Positions 40,331-48,680 of a stretch of 64,000 bases of DNA are shown piece by piece. This stretch comes from Vibrio sp. 10N.286.49.B1 (GTDB lineage: Bacteria > Pseudomonadota > Gammaproteobacteria > Enterobacterales > Vibrionaceae), in contig NZ_MCUW01000089.1 in the NCBI RefSeq assembly GCF_002873335.1, positions 62,001 to 126,000 of the forward strand. Direction: 5' to 3'. Within the stretch, counting starts at the first letter, position 1; every line of letters begins with the position of its first letter. A program made the translations under genes and the position numbers. The notes under the pieces are model-generated. The model saw nothing but the letters and a program-made list of their open reading frames with translations, did no database searches and was not told where the DNA came from.

Positions 40331-41341
40331 ATGAAACTATTATCTATTGCTATCATCGCTTCATTCCTTACAGGGTGCGCGACATCAACAAAGACGCCGG
40401 TATCACCGACCGCTGCGGCAACACCAATAGAAATTGTACCAGTAGAAGCAGCGTCAATTGAGACGTTCTACGACTACCAGCTTTACACCGCACATGGTGA
40501 ACCTGTCTCAATACACGCACTTCCAATCGCATTAGCGAATGCAGATGTCATATTAGTTGGCGAATGGCACACACACCCAGGTATCCATCGCTTTCAAACC
40601 GACCTACTGCGCGTATTATCGAAATCCAATCGCAGTGTAGCGTTATCAATGGAGCAGTTTTCAAGACCATCACAAACCATCATCGATGAGTACTTAGCCA
40701 GTGAAATTGGTGAACAAACCTTAATGTCCCAAGCCAACGCATGGCCTAATTACGAAAGCGATTATCGACCGCTTGTCGAGTTAGCTAAGCATAATCAATT
40801 GGATGTTATCGCAAGTAACGCACCAAAGCCCACAGTACGCTGTATCGGCCGCCTGGGCTTAGCTTACCTCGACAAGCTCGACGCCACCGAACGTAACTAT
40901 GTGGCAGAAAACATTGATACGTCTGAAACGCCGTATAAAGAAAAGTTCATGCGTTCGATGCATCATGGCAACATCGACCAAACCAATAAACAGTACGCCG
41001 CTCAACTCACTTGGGACGCGACCATGGCCGAAAGTATTGTCGACTACTTAGAGAGCAACCCAAATTCTCAGGTAATGCATATCGCCGGGAAGTTTCACAT
41101 TGAAAATGGACTCGGTACCGCCGATCAGATACGCAAGCTGAACCCTAATTTAACCATCGCTGTCATTAACCCTGCTTCCGAATTAATGACGGCAGATTCC
41201 GATGCCAATAAGTCCGATATGCAGCTATTAGTCCTTTCTCCTCCCGTCAGATATGTCAAAAAAGAAAATAGAATGAATGCGTACAAACACCTAAAGGTAA
41301 GAAATGACGACTTGCAGTGCCAAACGGACACCATTAAATAA
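40331..41341 (+). CDS. ChaN-family lipoprotein (336 aa)
   Basis: A lipoprotein signal (MKLLSIAIIASFLTGC, Cys16) precedes a ChaN/DUF399 domain with VILVGEWHTHPGIHRFQ and a SMEQFSR motif. In the family, ChaN of Campylobacter binds haem and is linked to iron uptake, and the fold is shared with Tiki-type metalloproteases. Membrane-anchored; the exact role here is open. The stop codon is part of an inverted repeat (TAACCAT-T-ATGGTTA). Confidence 0.82.
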   Translation: MKLLSIAIIASFLTGCATSTKTPVSPTAAATPIEIVPVEAASIETFYDYQLYTAHGEPVSIHALPIALANADVILVGEWHTHPGIHRFQTDLLRVLSKSNRSVALSMEQFSRPSQTIIDEYLASEIGEQTLMSQANAWPNYESDYRPLVELAKHNQLDVIASNAPKPTVRCIGRLGLAYLDKLDATERNYVAENIDTSETPYKEKFMRSMHHGNIDQTNKQYAAQLTWDATMAESIVDYLESNPNSQVMHIAGKFHIENGLGTADQIRKLNPNLTIAVINPASELMTADSDANKSDMQLLVLSPPVRYVKKENRMNAYKHLKVRNDDLQCQTDTIK

Positions 41342-41415
41342 CCATTATGGTTAAGTAGGTAGGTCGTCAAAATGGTTAAATAAATGGCTTAAAATTTGCT
41401 TGCGTTTAATTCAGA

Positions 41416-41467
41416 GTGAACCATTCACACCACTGATGAAAAAGATTAAAGTTTATCCCATCAGTGG
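41416..41467. promoter_or_regulatory. Two inverted repeats upstream of the 115-aa gene
   Basis: GTGAA-CCA-TTCAC lies at 41416-41428, and CCACTGATG/CATCAGTGG at 41430-41438 and 41459-41467 with a 20-base loop. The second ends 36 bases before the ATG at 41504. Each could be an operator or an mRNA stem. Confidence 0.4.
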
Positions 41468-41503
41468 CGATACAGTAATTGATAGCGGTGAGGGAGTACC
41501 AGC

Positions 41504-41851
41504 ATGCAAGGCATCAATTCTAATCTGAATCAAACGACACATATTCCAAGCTCCAACGTCAATAAATCGGCACTAGTATCAGGTCCTATTGAAAACGGCA
41601 AACCTTTGCCGACATCAGACTCGGAAACCGTTCACTTTTCTTCGCAAGCCAAGCTCGCTTTAGAAGAAGACAACAAATCCAGCAAAGACAAAGAAGAAAC
41701 CATGGGAAGCACAATGCAATCATTCGCTCATGGCGCATTAGGCATGGATCACCCTGACGACTTGGAAGAACAAAAAGACGAATCTTATTCCGCCGGTCAG
41801 TACGTCTCTGCAGCCGTTACGGTTGGCGCATTACTGCTCGCTATCGTCTAA
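41504..41851 (+). CDS. Unknown protein with C-terminal membrane segment (115 aa)
   Basis: I do not recognise this protein. It has a Ser/Asn/Pro-rich start (about 1-40), the stretch SETVHFSSQAKLALEED reminiscent of secretion-linked or flagellar small proteins, a charged middle (DKEET...HPDDLEEQKDE) and a C-terminal hydrophobic segment (AAVTVGALLLAIV) like a tail anchor. A strong Shine-Dalgarno (GGGAG, 8 bases) supports translation. Inverted repeats lie before it and heptamer repeats overlap its stop codon. Confidence 0.7.
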   Translation: MQGINSNLNQTTHIPSSNVNKSALVSGPIENGKPLPTSDSETVHFSSQAKLALEEDNKSSKDKEETMGSTMQSFAHGALGMDHPDDLEEQKDESYSAGQYVSAAVTVGALLLAIV

Positions 41852-41886
41852 CGTCTATCGTCTATCGTCTATCGTCTATCGTCTAA
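41845..41886 (+). repeat. Six tandem heptamers spanning a stop codon
   Basis: CGTCTAA, four copies of CGTCTAT, then CGTCTAA run without a gap. The first copy includes the last codon and stop of the 115-aa gene. Confidence 0.9.
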
Positions 41887-41970
41887 CATCTCGCAAACAG
41901 CTTTACGTCTCCTACTTATCATCACGACAAACAATCGTGTTTGTCGTCACGGTGTGTTCGACTAGATAAT

Positions 41971-41998
41971 CAACAGTCATTTACTGACATGACTGTTG
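41971..41998. promoter_or_regulatory. Perfect 10-bp inverted repeat at the BCCT start
   Basis: CAACAGTCAT and ATGACTGTTG are separated by 8 bases and end 3 bases before the ATG at 42002. In the mRNA this hairpin would cover the place of a ribosome-binding site; in DNA it resembles an operator. Confidence 0.6.
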
Positions 41999-42001
41999 AC
42001 T

Positions 42002-43873
42002 ATGGAACGTTACTTTAAGCTTATTGATAAGCCGACTTTTTTTGGTGCTATTGCACTGCTTTTCTCCGTTATTATTCCTTTAATACTCTTTCCAGAACAA
42101 GGCGCTGAAATCATTTCGCAAGCCAAGCTTGTGATGACAGACAAATTTGGATTCTTGTACTTATCCCTTGGTCTCGCCGCCCTTTTCTTCATGATTTTCA
42201 TCATTTTTAGCGATATTGGCCAAATCAAACTTGGTGATACCGATGAACAACCTGAGTTTAAAACATCGTCGTGGGCTGCGATGTTATTTTGCGGTGGTAT
42301 CGGCGCCAGTATTTTATATTGGGGTTGTATCGAATGGGCGTATTACTACCAATCCCCTCCTTTCCAGTTAGAGTCAGGCAGTGAAGAAGCGGTACGCTGG
42401 GCCGCCACTTACGGCATATTTCATTGGGGACCGATAGCGTGGTCCATTTACCTTATCCCTGCGATCCCCATTGCGTATTTTTTCTATGTTCGTAAAAAGC
42501 CGGCCCTAAAAGTATCCAGCGCTCTCATTCCTGTGCTCGGTGAAAAACACAGCGATGGTGCATTAGGTAAACTGATTGACGTCTTGTTTATCTTTGGACT
42601 ACTTGGTGGTGCCGCCACTACCCTCGGTTTGGCCGCCCCGCTGATTAGCGAAGGATTAAATGTTCTCTTTGGCTTACCACAAAATACCTACTCTCAGATC
42701 GGCGTGCTGGCAGTGTGTACGGCTATTTTCGCCTATTCTTCTTTTGCAGGTATGGAAAAAGGCATCAAAATCCTCAGCAATATTAATTTCTGGGGTGCCA
42801 TGCTACTGCTCGCCCTTGTACTCATTTTAGGCCCGACGATATTCATACTCGAAACGGGGTTAGATTCCATCGGTCGCATGATGTCCAACTTCTTTGTGAT
42901 GGCAACATGGGCAGAGCCATTTGGTGGATATGGTACATTCGACGATACGCACTTCCCACAAGACTGGACCATTTTTTATTGGGCGTGGTGGCTAGTATTC
43001 GCCCCAAGCATGGGTCTGTTTGTCGCGAGGATTTCTAGAGGGAGAACCATCAAGCAAATGGTGGCTGGCGCTTTATTTTTCGGCTCATGCGGTTGCTTCT
43101 TATTCTTCATTATCCTCGGTAATTACGGATTGTCTCTGCAACTATCTGGACAGCTTGATATTGTCAGCATTTTAAACACCTATGGCCCGACAAAAGCGAT
43201 CTTCTCAATGCTTTCAGAGCTGCCATTTTCGTGGTTTATCATCTTATTATTTACCTTGCTGTGCATTATCTTTACCGCAACTACATTTGATTCCATTTCC
43301 TATATCCTAGCGTCCGTCGTGCAGAAAGATGTCACCCAGGAGCCAATGCGATGGAACCGCTTATTTTGGGCATTTACACTGAGCTTTATGCCTGCCGTAC
43401 TCATGTTTTTAGGTGGCTTGGATACACTACAAACCGCGGCTATTGTTGGTGGTTTGCCGCTGTTGGTTATCGCAGTAATGCTAATGATGTCCGCGGTTAA
43501 AGCCGCAACATTGGATATTCGTCATCAAGAAGACTACGTCGAACCAACCATCAACATAGAAGAGCTACCAGAGTTTGATCCTTGGTCGACCGAAGGCGTT
43601 GCCCTGGCGCATTTTGAGAAATGCCGCGATCTTGCACAAAACGCGGCTGATGAGGAACGTGTTGCGATGCAAGACTTATTTAAAGTCAAGAAAACTATTC
43701 GAGCCTACGCATTAGAGCATGCCGCCGATGAACATGCCATCCCTCAAGAGCTTCTCGATGAGCTAGAGCTTAAACTAAAAGCATTGTCTGATGCGACTTC
43801 GTTAAAAGCACAGTCTTCTCAATCGGCACAAGAAGCTCGCGTACAATTTAGCGAAGCCTGCTCCGCTAACTAG
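42002..43873 (+). CDS. BCCT-family betaine/carnitine/choline transporter (623 aa)
   Basis: This is a 12-helix inner-membrane transporter of the betaine-carnitine-choline family. It contains the signature DWTIFYWAWWLVFAPSMG (Trp322 to Trp330 region) and a TM3-type segment GGIGASILYWGCIEWAYYY, which looks more like CaiT than BetP. A 100-residue hydrophilic, coiled-coil-like tail (about 525-623) follows, possibly osmosensory. The ATG at 42002 is chosen over an in-frame TTG inside the inverted repeat. The substrate is not assignable. Confidence 0.9.
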   Translation: MERYFKLIDKPTFFGAIALLFSVIIPLILFPEQGAEIISQAKLVMTDKFGFLYLSLGLAALFFMIFIIFSDIGQIKLGDTDEQPEFKTSSWAAMLFCGGIGASILYWGCIEWAYYYQSPPFQLESGSEEAVRWAATYGIFHWGPIAWSIYLIPAIPIAYFFYVRKKPALKVSSALIPVLGEKHSDGALGKLIDVLFIFGLLGGAATTLGLAAPLISEGLNVLFGLPQNTYSQIGVLAVCTAIFAYSSFAGMEKGIKILSNINFWGAMLLLALVLILGPTIFILETGLDSIGRMMSNFFVMATWAEPFGGYGTFDDTHFPQDWTIFYWAWWLVFAPSMGLFVARISRGRTIKQMVAGALFFGSCGCFLFFIILGNYGLSLQLSGQLDIVSILNTYGPTKAIFSMLSELPFSWFIILLFTLLCIIFTATTFDSISYILASVVQKDVTQEPMRWNRLFWAFTLSFMPAVLMFLGGLDTLQTAAIVGGLPLLVIAVMLMMSAVKAATLDIRHQEDYVEPTINIEELPEFDPWSTEGVALAHFEKCRDLAQNAADEERVAMQDLFKVKKTIRAYALEHAADEHAIPQELLDELELKLKALSDATSLKAQSSQSAQEARVQFSEACSAN

Positions 43874-43905
43874 TCTCACCTATAAGTGGGGTAATCCCAA
43901 ATAGT

Positions 43906-43938
43906 AAAGCCCACAGGCTAGTCAGTCTGTGGGCTTTT
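43906..43938. terminator. Bidirectional terminator between BCCT gene and ycgN
   Basis: An 11-bp stem AAAGCCCACAG/CTGTGGGCTTT with a 10-base loop lies between convergent genes. Confidence 0.88.
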
Positions 43939-43981
43939 AAATTCAAATCAACTTTGTGGTGCTAAGAATCAAGCGTAGTAA

Positions 43982-44419
43982 TTAACGATTTGGATGGTTG
44001 AGAATGTGATCCTCCCAATCAATAACATCAATTTCATACACGACTTTATTTCTCACACTTTCGCCTGCAGCATGCATTGCTGTTTTGGAACCCGTAATAA
44101 GCGGATGCCATTGTGGTAGATTGTCACCTTGTGATAAAAGGCGATAAGCACATGTCTCAGGTAACCAATTAAACTCCGAAATCTTATCGCGAGTTAACTT
44201 AAGACACTCTTCACCAGATTCAAAACGATTCATGTAATCTTTGCATGAGCAGGTATCACTGTTTAACCAGCTGCACGCCACGTTAGTGTAATAGACATCG
44301 TCAGAGTCTTCATCCATGAGCTTATGGAGACAACATTTTCCGCATCCGTCACAAAGCGATTCCCATTGCTCTTCGGACATGTTCTCCAGCGGTGTTGTTT
44401 CCCAAAATGGTTTGCTCAT
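43982..44419 (-). CDS. ycgN: YcgN-family cysteine-cluster protein (145 aa)
   Basis: This UPF0260 protein has the [11 protein letters not shown] cluster (about 23-33) and further Cys residues (CSWL, CSCKDY, CAYR), suggesting metal or Fe-S binding. The function is unknown. E. coli YcgN has the same start pattern and length. Confidence 0.9.
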   Translation of the reverse strand: MSKPFWETTPLENMSEEQWESLCDGCGKCCLHKLMDEDSDDVYYTNVACSWLNSDTCSCKDYMNRFESGEECLKLTRDKISEFNWLPETCAYRLLSQGDNLPQWHPLITGSKTAMHAAGESVRNKVVYEIDVIDWEDHILNHPNR

Positions 44420-44566
44420 GCTTACTACCTTATCGTTCTGTGGAGGCGTTTTATACCGTTAGTTAAGACAAACATCAAGTCATTCTCGATCACCTTAATG
44501 ATTCAATTGTGTACAAGTGACGATGTTTTGGTACACTCTGCGCCCCATTACTTTTAGGTTATTAAG

Positions 44567-44815
44567 ATGGATTGTCGATTAGGCTGCGGCGCCTGCTGTA
44601 TTGCACCAAGTATTTCTTCTGCTATTCCAGGTATGCCAGATGGCAAGCCGTCGGGTGTACGCTGTATTCAGCTCAATGAAGACAATCTTTGCAAGCTCTT
44701 TGGCAAACCAGAGCGCCCTAAAGTCTGCCATGATTTTAAACCCTGCCCAGACGTATGTGGAAGTTCGAATCAAATAGCACTCAGTAACCTATTAGAGTTG
44801 GATAGGTTAACGTAG
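44567..44815 (+). CDS. YkgJ/YeiW-like cysteine-cluster protein (82 aa)
   Basis: This small protein carries a CRLGCGACC cluster at its start and further Cys (RCIQL, LCKLFG, VCHDF, CPDVC), the UPF0153/YkgJ pattern. It resembles E. coli YeiW (GACCIAPSISS-IPGMPxGKP). Probable zinc or Fe-S binding; function unknown. It is divergent from ycgN, a second cysteine-cluster protein. Confidence 0.85.
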   Translation: MDCRLGCGACCIAPSISSAIPGMPDGKPSGVRCIQLNEDNLCKLFGKPERPKVCHDFKPCPDVCGSSNQIALSNLLELDRLT

Positions 44816-44822
44816 CAACAAA

Positions 44823-44853
44823 GTCGCGATTAACGCCAAAGCTTTATCGCGAC
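44823..44853. terminator. Hairpin between convergent genes
   Basis: GTCGCGAT/ATCGCGAC, a perfect 8-bp stem with a 15-base loop containing AAAGCTTT, lies between two stop codons. There is no T-run, so termination is uncertain. Confidence 0.4.
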
Positions 44854-44874
44854 ATTACACTCACATCACATTGT

Positions 44875-45666
44875 TTAAAAAAACCATTTCATTCCTAGCT
44901 CAATACGAAGTTCATCATCCGCTTTATCTTCATGACCATTGGGTAAGATGACATCTGCGCTGCCATATTCAAATCTCGTCATTAACCATGTTTTTCGATC
45001 AGTGTTAATAGGAGCATTAATGAATAGACTGTATTTTAGAGACTCCATCTCAACCACGTCACCCGTCGTTTTAAAATATTCCGGCGAGAACTGGATAAAC
45101 GCCCCACTGTCTCCAATCGCTTGAGTCAAATACAGGTTCAGCATCAAGCCATCAGCTTTCTCACCGAAAACCTCACCTACCGTATAAGCAATATTGGGAA
45201 AGATCATTGCCCCACCGGTATAGGTGGGGTTTATCAAACCAATCACCCCTAGAGAAAACAGTGTGGTATCGTCAAGCCCTGAGTCCATTTGCCCACCAGC
45301 CTCACCGTCTATATGTATGATATCAGTCGACACACCGATACGAGGCATCAACAGATTGTTCATTGCATGAACTTGAAAATACTGTGCACGACCTTTTTGG
45401 TAGTTAGTGCCTAATTTATGTTGTTCTTGCTGTTTAGCATCGTTGTTCCCAAACGTACCTTCAACAAAACCCGCAAATTGAATATCTTCATTCCACGATC
45501 CCGTCATCATGCCTGACATTCTAATATCAGCATTTGAATCGAGAAACACTGCAGCTTGTGTATAGACACGTGTAAGATCTGATGGGTCGATCACTTCATT
45601 TTCTTTCGCAATAGTGGTAATAGAGCATGTAGATAGCAAAGCGGTCGTTAAGAATATTTTTTTCAT
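44875..45666 (-). CDS. Outer-membrane beta-barrel protein of unknown function (263 aa)
   Basis: A signal peptide (MKKIFLTTALLSTCSITTIA) precedes a long run of alternating strands with Gly and aromatic residues (IQFAGFVEGTFGN, GDSGAFIQFSPEYF) and a C-terminus LRIELGMKWFF, typical of barrels recognised by the Bam machinery. I do not recognise the family. The promoter region carries the element shared with the hydrolase gene at 47061-48431, which suggests joint control and a role in uptake or export of the same compound. Confidence 0.65.
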   Translation of the reverse strand: MKKIFLTTALLSTCSITTIAKENEVIDPSDLTRVYTQAAVFLDSNADIRMSGMMTGSWNEDIQFAGFVEGTFGNNDAKQQEQHKLGTNYQKGRAQYFQVHAMNNLLMPRIGVSTDIIHIDGEAGGQMDSGLDDTTLFSLGVIGLINPTYTGGAMIFPNIAYTVGEVFGEKADGLMLNLYLTQAIGDSGAFIQFSPEYFKTTGDVVEMESLKYSLFINAPINTDRKTWLMTRFEYGSADVILPNGHEDKADDELRIELGMKWFF

Positions 45667-45784
45667 TATTATCGCCTAGTGGTCAGGATGAGGACTCTCT
45701 TGCAAGGCTTCCATGCAATTGAGGGTCAATTAATTCCTTTTCTGACTAGAGAATAAAAATGACTCGCTTATGTTAATACTTAAG

Positions 45785-45803
45785 TTTGTAGGGGGAAACC
45801 AAC
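45785..45803 (-). promoter_or_regulatory. Shared promoter element, copy A
   Basis: TTTGTAGGGGGAAACCAAC (plus-strand reading) lies 119 bp upstream of the ATG of the OMP gene. It nearly equals copy B upstream of the hydrolase, one G longer, and the similarity extends about 20 bases toward the gene. The rest of this 317-base gap holds nothing I can name. Confidence 0.65.
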
Positions 45804-45983
45804 CAAAGCATGTAGTGCGCTTCAATTAGCTCAATTAACAGGCATTTCAATGGTAGGCCTTCATGAATACTTACAAAGTTGGAATATGAGGGATCAGGTG
45901 ACATCCGAGTGAATGACAGTTAAACGGTATTAGGCAGAATTAAGCGTCTGTTAAACATCATCACAAACGCCAGCCATGCATAG

Positions 45984-46877
45984 TCAAGTTTGAATATACG
46001 GTTTCGCTGATTTTATCAAGGCCTGAATAGTGATATCAATTTCTTGCTGATATCTATTAGCCAGTCCATAGAAGATACAAATACCTTGTTGATAGTCATA
46101 AACTGCATCTTCAAGCGCCAAAGCTACGAGCTCGCCTCGTTTAACCCATGGCTCACCGACAGCAGCCGGCATAACCATCCAGCCCCCATTTTTTAAGCGA
46201 CTTATAGCTAGCTCCATGCTACCAACTCTCTCAATGATATTGGCAACGGAGAAGCTAGCAAAGTCACCCTCTTGCGTCGCTTGGAGGCGCAATTGAGGCT
46301 CTAGACGCAAATCATTTAAGGACAACCCCTGTCGACGTACTAAGGGGTTCGTAACATGACAGTAGCACTTTATTGGTAGAGTACTGATAAAGTGAGATGC
46401 AAGGCGAGCCTTCGTTCTTGGGGCATTTTCAGTCGCCATAAGTGCTACTTGACAGCTTCCCTTCTCAATACTTTCGTAAGCCTCAGCTCGAGAAGCTGAT
46501 AGACAGTGTACTGGCAATCGAGGATAAGCTCGTTGTATTATCGGCAAGGCATCCGAGAGCATAGCGATCGGAAGCATAGCATCATACATGATCACTAACT
46601 CATCCAATGGTTCTTCGTATAATGAATATGCTGCTAGTGAAAAATCGTCCGCCTGTTTACTTAAGTTTGTTGCTCTCGCTATCAACTTATGAGCGGCTGC
46701 CGTTGGGGTTGCTGTTCGACCTTTTATTTCAAACAATGAAACCCCAATTGCATCCTCAAGAGTAACAACGTGCTCCCGAATGGTACTGCGTTCTTTGGTC
46801 GCGATTCGAGCGGCTGCGCTATAGGAGCCATGTTGGTATACAAGAGTGAAGGAATGGACTTGTTCAATGGTTATCAT
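45984..46877 (-). CDS. LysR-family transcriptional regulator (297 aa)
   Basis: The N-terminal winged helix (about 1-60: HSFTLVYQHGSYSAAARIATKERSTIREHVVTLEDAIGVSLFEIKGR) is somewhat degenerate compared with typical LysR but recognisable. A substrate-binding effector domain follows (about 90-290). It sits between the OMP gene and the hydrolase gene on the same strand. The effector is unknown; control of the neighbours is inferred. Confidence 0.82.
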   Translation of the reverse strand: MITIEQVHSFTLVYQHGSYSAAARIATKERSTIREHVVTLEDAIGVSLFEIKGRTATPTAAAHKLIARATNLSKQADDFSLAAYSLYEEPLDELVIMYDAMLPIAMLSDALPIIQRAYPRLPVHCLSASRAEAYESIEKGSCQVALMATENAPRTKARLASHFISTLPIKCYCHVTNPLVRRQGLSLNDLRLEPQLRLQATQEGDFASFSVANIIERVGSMELAISRLKNGGWMVMPAAVGEPWVKRGELVALALEDAVYDYQQGICIFYGLANRYQQEIDITIQALIKSAKPYIQT

Positions 46878-47060
46878 GCTGCATCTCTTAACAAAAATCG
46901 AACGACCTACGTCGTAATCGCTTCAATATCTACAAGGTTCACGTCAATATTTCGACTGGCAAGGCGACTATTTATACCAAAACAAAAGCAGGCTTTAAGT
47001 ATATCACTCAAGCCTGTAAACATTTGTCCAAAAACTCTGACCGCTAAAAGCAGTTCGTCA

Positions 47061-48431
47061 TCACTGAGGTAGATTCAATCTTTCCGCTACTTTTCTGAAA
47101 TATGCCGGCGCTTTGATTTCTCCGTAAGGTGCAACATAAGGTGTCGCGGAGAAATACACGGCTGCGAAATCTCGATTTGGGTCAACATAGATCCCTTGGC
47201 CTGTGTTCCCATGTTTATACATCGCGCCATCATCGAAAATGAAATCAAACTGATACCCCCCCTTCAACGGCTTCTCTCCGAATAGGCTCAATGCCTGCCC
47301 TTCTTTGGCACTGCCAATAAATGTCGCTGGGTCACCAGCATCTCTCAGGGCATCAAGGAGTGCTGGAGTCACGACTTGCTCATGGGCTACTTTATGCCAG
47401 CTCGGAGTATAAAGTGTTGCGTATTTCGCAAAATCTTCAAGTGTCGATGATACCATAGCCATATTCAAAGGTGTGCCATCTGGTGTAAGGTGAACTTGCA
47501 GCGGCATACGTGCTCCCAGTTTACCCCAGACACGCTCTTCCACAACATCGGACCAACGTTTACCCGTCACATCTTCAATCACCATACCCAGCACTTGTGT
47601 ATTGAGCGACGAATAACGGAATCGATCCCCTGGTTTCTCATTGTTGAGCGGTTGTACCTCTTTGAGCACATCACGCCAACTTTCCAAATTGTTTCCTTTA
47701 GTCGTCCCTAAAGCTGCACTTACAAACCGAACAAACACTCCGTTGGGATCCAAAATTGATTGATTACTTTCTTCGTGATCCAAGCTTGCCGTATGATTTG
47801 CAAGGTGGCGTACTGTCACCCCATCCCACGCCGTGCCCTTCAATTCTTTTGCATAGGTCGTTACTGGTGCATCTAAGTTCAATAGCTTATCTTCATCCAG
47901 CATAGCAACAATCAAACCAGTGAGTGATTTGGATGACGACATCCAAATATGGTTATCAGTCGGCGTCATGCCAGGGTAAGCTTCATACACAACTTGCCCT
48001 TTATGAATCATCATGACACCTTGATGGCGAAAGGTTGAATGAAAAAAGTAATCATCCATTGCCACATCACCCTCGCTGTCTGTAGTGACCACTATATCGC
48101 CGATATCAGCATTTAAATTTCGCTCTAAATTGATTTGTTCTGAATGAGGATTAACCGTGTCCGTACGCATGAACGTTGACCAATTCGTTAAATAGTAAAG
48201 AGTATGGTCGCCTCCCATTTGAGCATGAAAACTTTCGAAACTATCATAGGCAACGTTAACAAATTCTGCAGAGAATGGCTGTTTTGCTGCACTAACAGGC
48301 AAAGTGACACTTGCACCGGGAGCTGCCAAATATTGCGCCAATGGGTGTTCATCTGCTGCAATAACTGGTGATGTCACTGTGACCAAAGATGAAATCGCAA
48401 AAGCTAAAGTTTTTATCGTAATGTTTTTCAT
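47061..48431 (-). CDS. Secreted beta-lactamase-fold serine hydrolase (456 aa)
   Basis: A signal peptide (about 1-26, cleavage after SPVIA) exports the protein to the periplasm or beyond. The fold is class C beta-lactamase/esterase: SSSK with nucleophile Ser165 and Lys168, then RYSSLN with Tyr273 (YSS rather than the YxN of true AmpC). HLANHTASLDHEE and HGNTGQGIYVDP are also present. The order fits 6-aminohexanoate-dimer hydrolase (NylB)-like esterases better than antibiotic-resistance enzymes. It is divergent from an AraC regulator and has the shared promoter element 87 bp upstream. Confidence 0.82.
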   Translation of the reverse strand: MKNITIKTLAFAISSLVTVTSPVIAADEHPLAQYLAAPGASVTLPVSAAKQPFSAEFVNVAYDSFESFHAQMGGDHTLYYLTNWSTFMRTDTVNPHSEQINLERNLNADIGDIVVTTDSEGDVAMDDYFFHSTFRHQGVMMIHKGQVVYEAYPGMTPTDNHIWMSSSKSLTGLIVAMLDEDKLLNLDAPVTTYAKELKGTAWDGVTVRHLANHTASLDHEESNQSILDPNGVFVRFVSAALGTTKGNNLESWRDVLKEVQPLNNEKPGDRFRYSSLNTQVLGMVIEDVTGKRWSDVVEERVWGKLGARMPLQVHLTPDGTPLNMAMVSSTLEDFAKYATLYTPSWHKVAHEQVVTPALLDALRDAGDPATFIGSAKEGQALSLFGEKPLKGGYQFDFIFDDGAMYKHGNTGQGIYVDPNRDFAAVYFSATPYVAPYGEIKAPAYFRKVAERLNLPQ

Positions 48432-48517
48432 ATGAGTACCATTATTAAAATGGCTCCTATCACGGAGCAGAAAGCTTCATTTCACTTTAACAATCAGTTC
48501 GCGTTGTAAAACTCATA

Positions 48518-48535
48518 TTTGTAGGGGAAACCAAC
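48518..48535 (-). promoter_or_regulatory. Shared promoter element, copy B
   Basis: TTTGTAGGGGAAACCAAC (plus-strand reading) lies 87 bp upstream of the hydrolase ATG, in the divergent region shared with the AraC gene. It matches copy A at 45785-45803 except for one G. Confidence 0.65.
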
Positions 48536-48680
48536 TCAAATGACACCCTGCACATTGACTTAACTGCATCTCCACTACCATCTTAATAGATCCTAATTTG
48601 CCTCTATACCAACAAACTCAAACCTAGTATCTTGCTTGACAACATCTATTGGCACATCCTTTTTAAATAATAGGGTTAAC

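Noticed and set aside
47061..48431. Beta-lactamase-fold protein as an antibiotic-resistance gene
   Set aside because: It has YSS instead of YxN and family features of esterases/NylB-like hydrolases; resistance is not supported.
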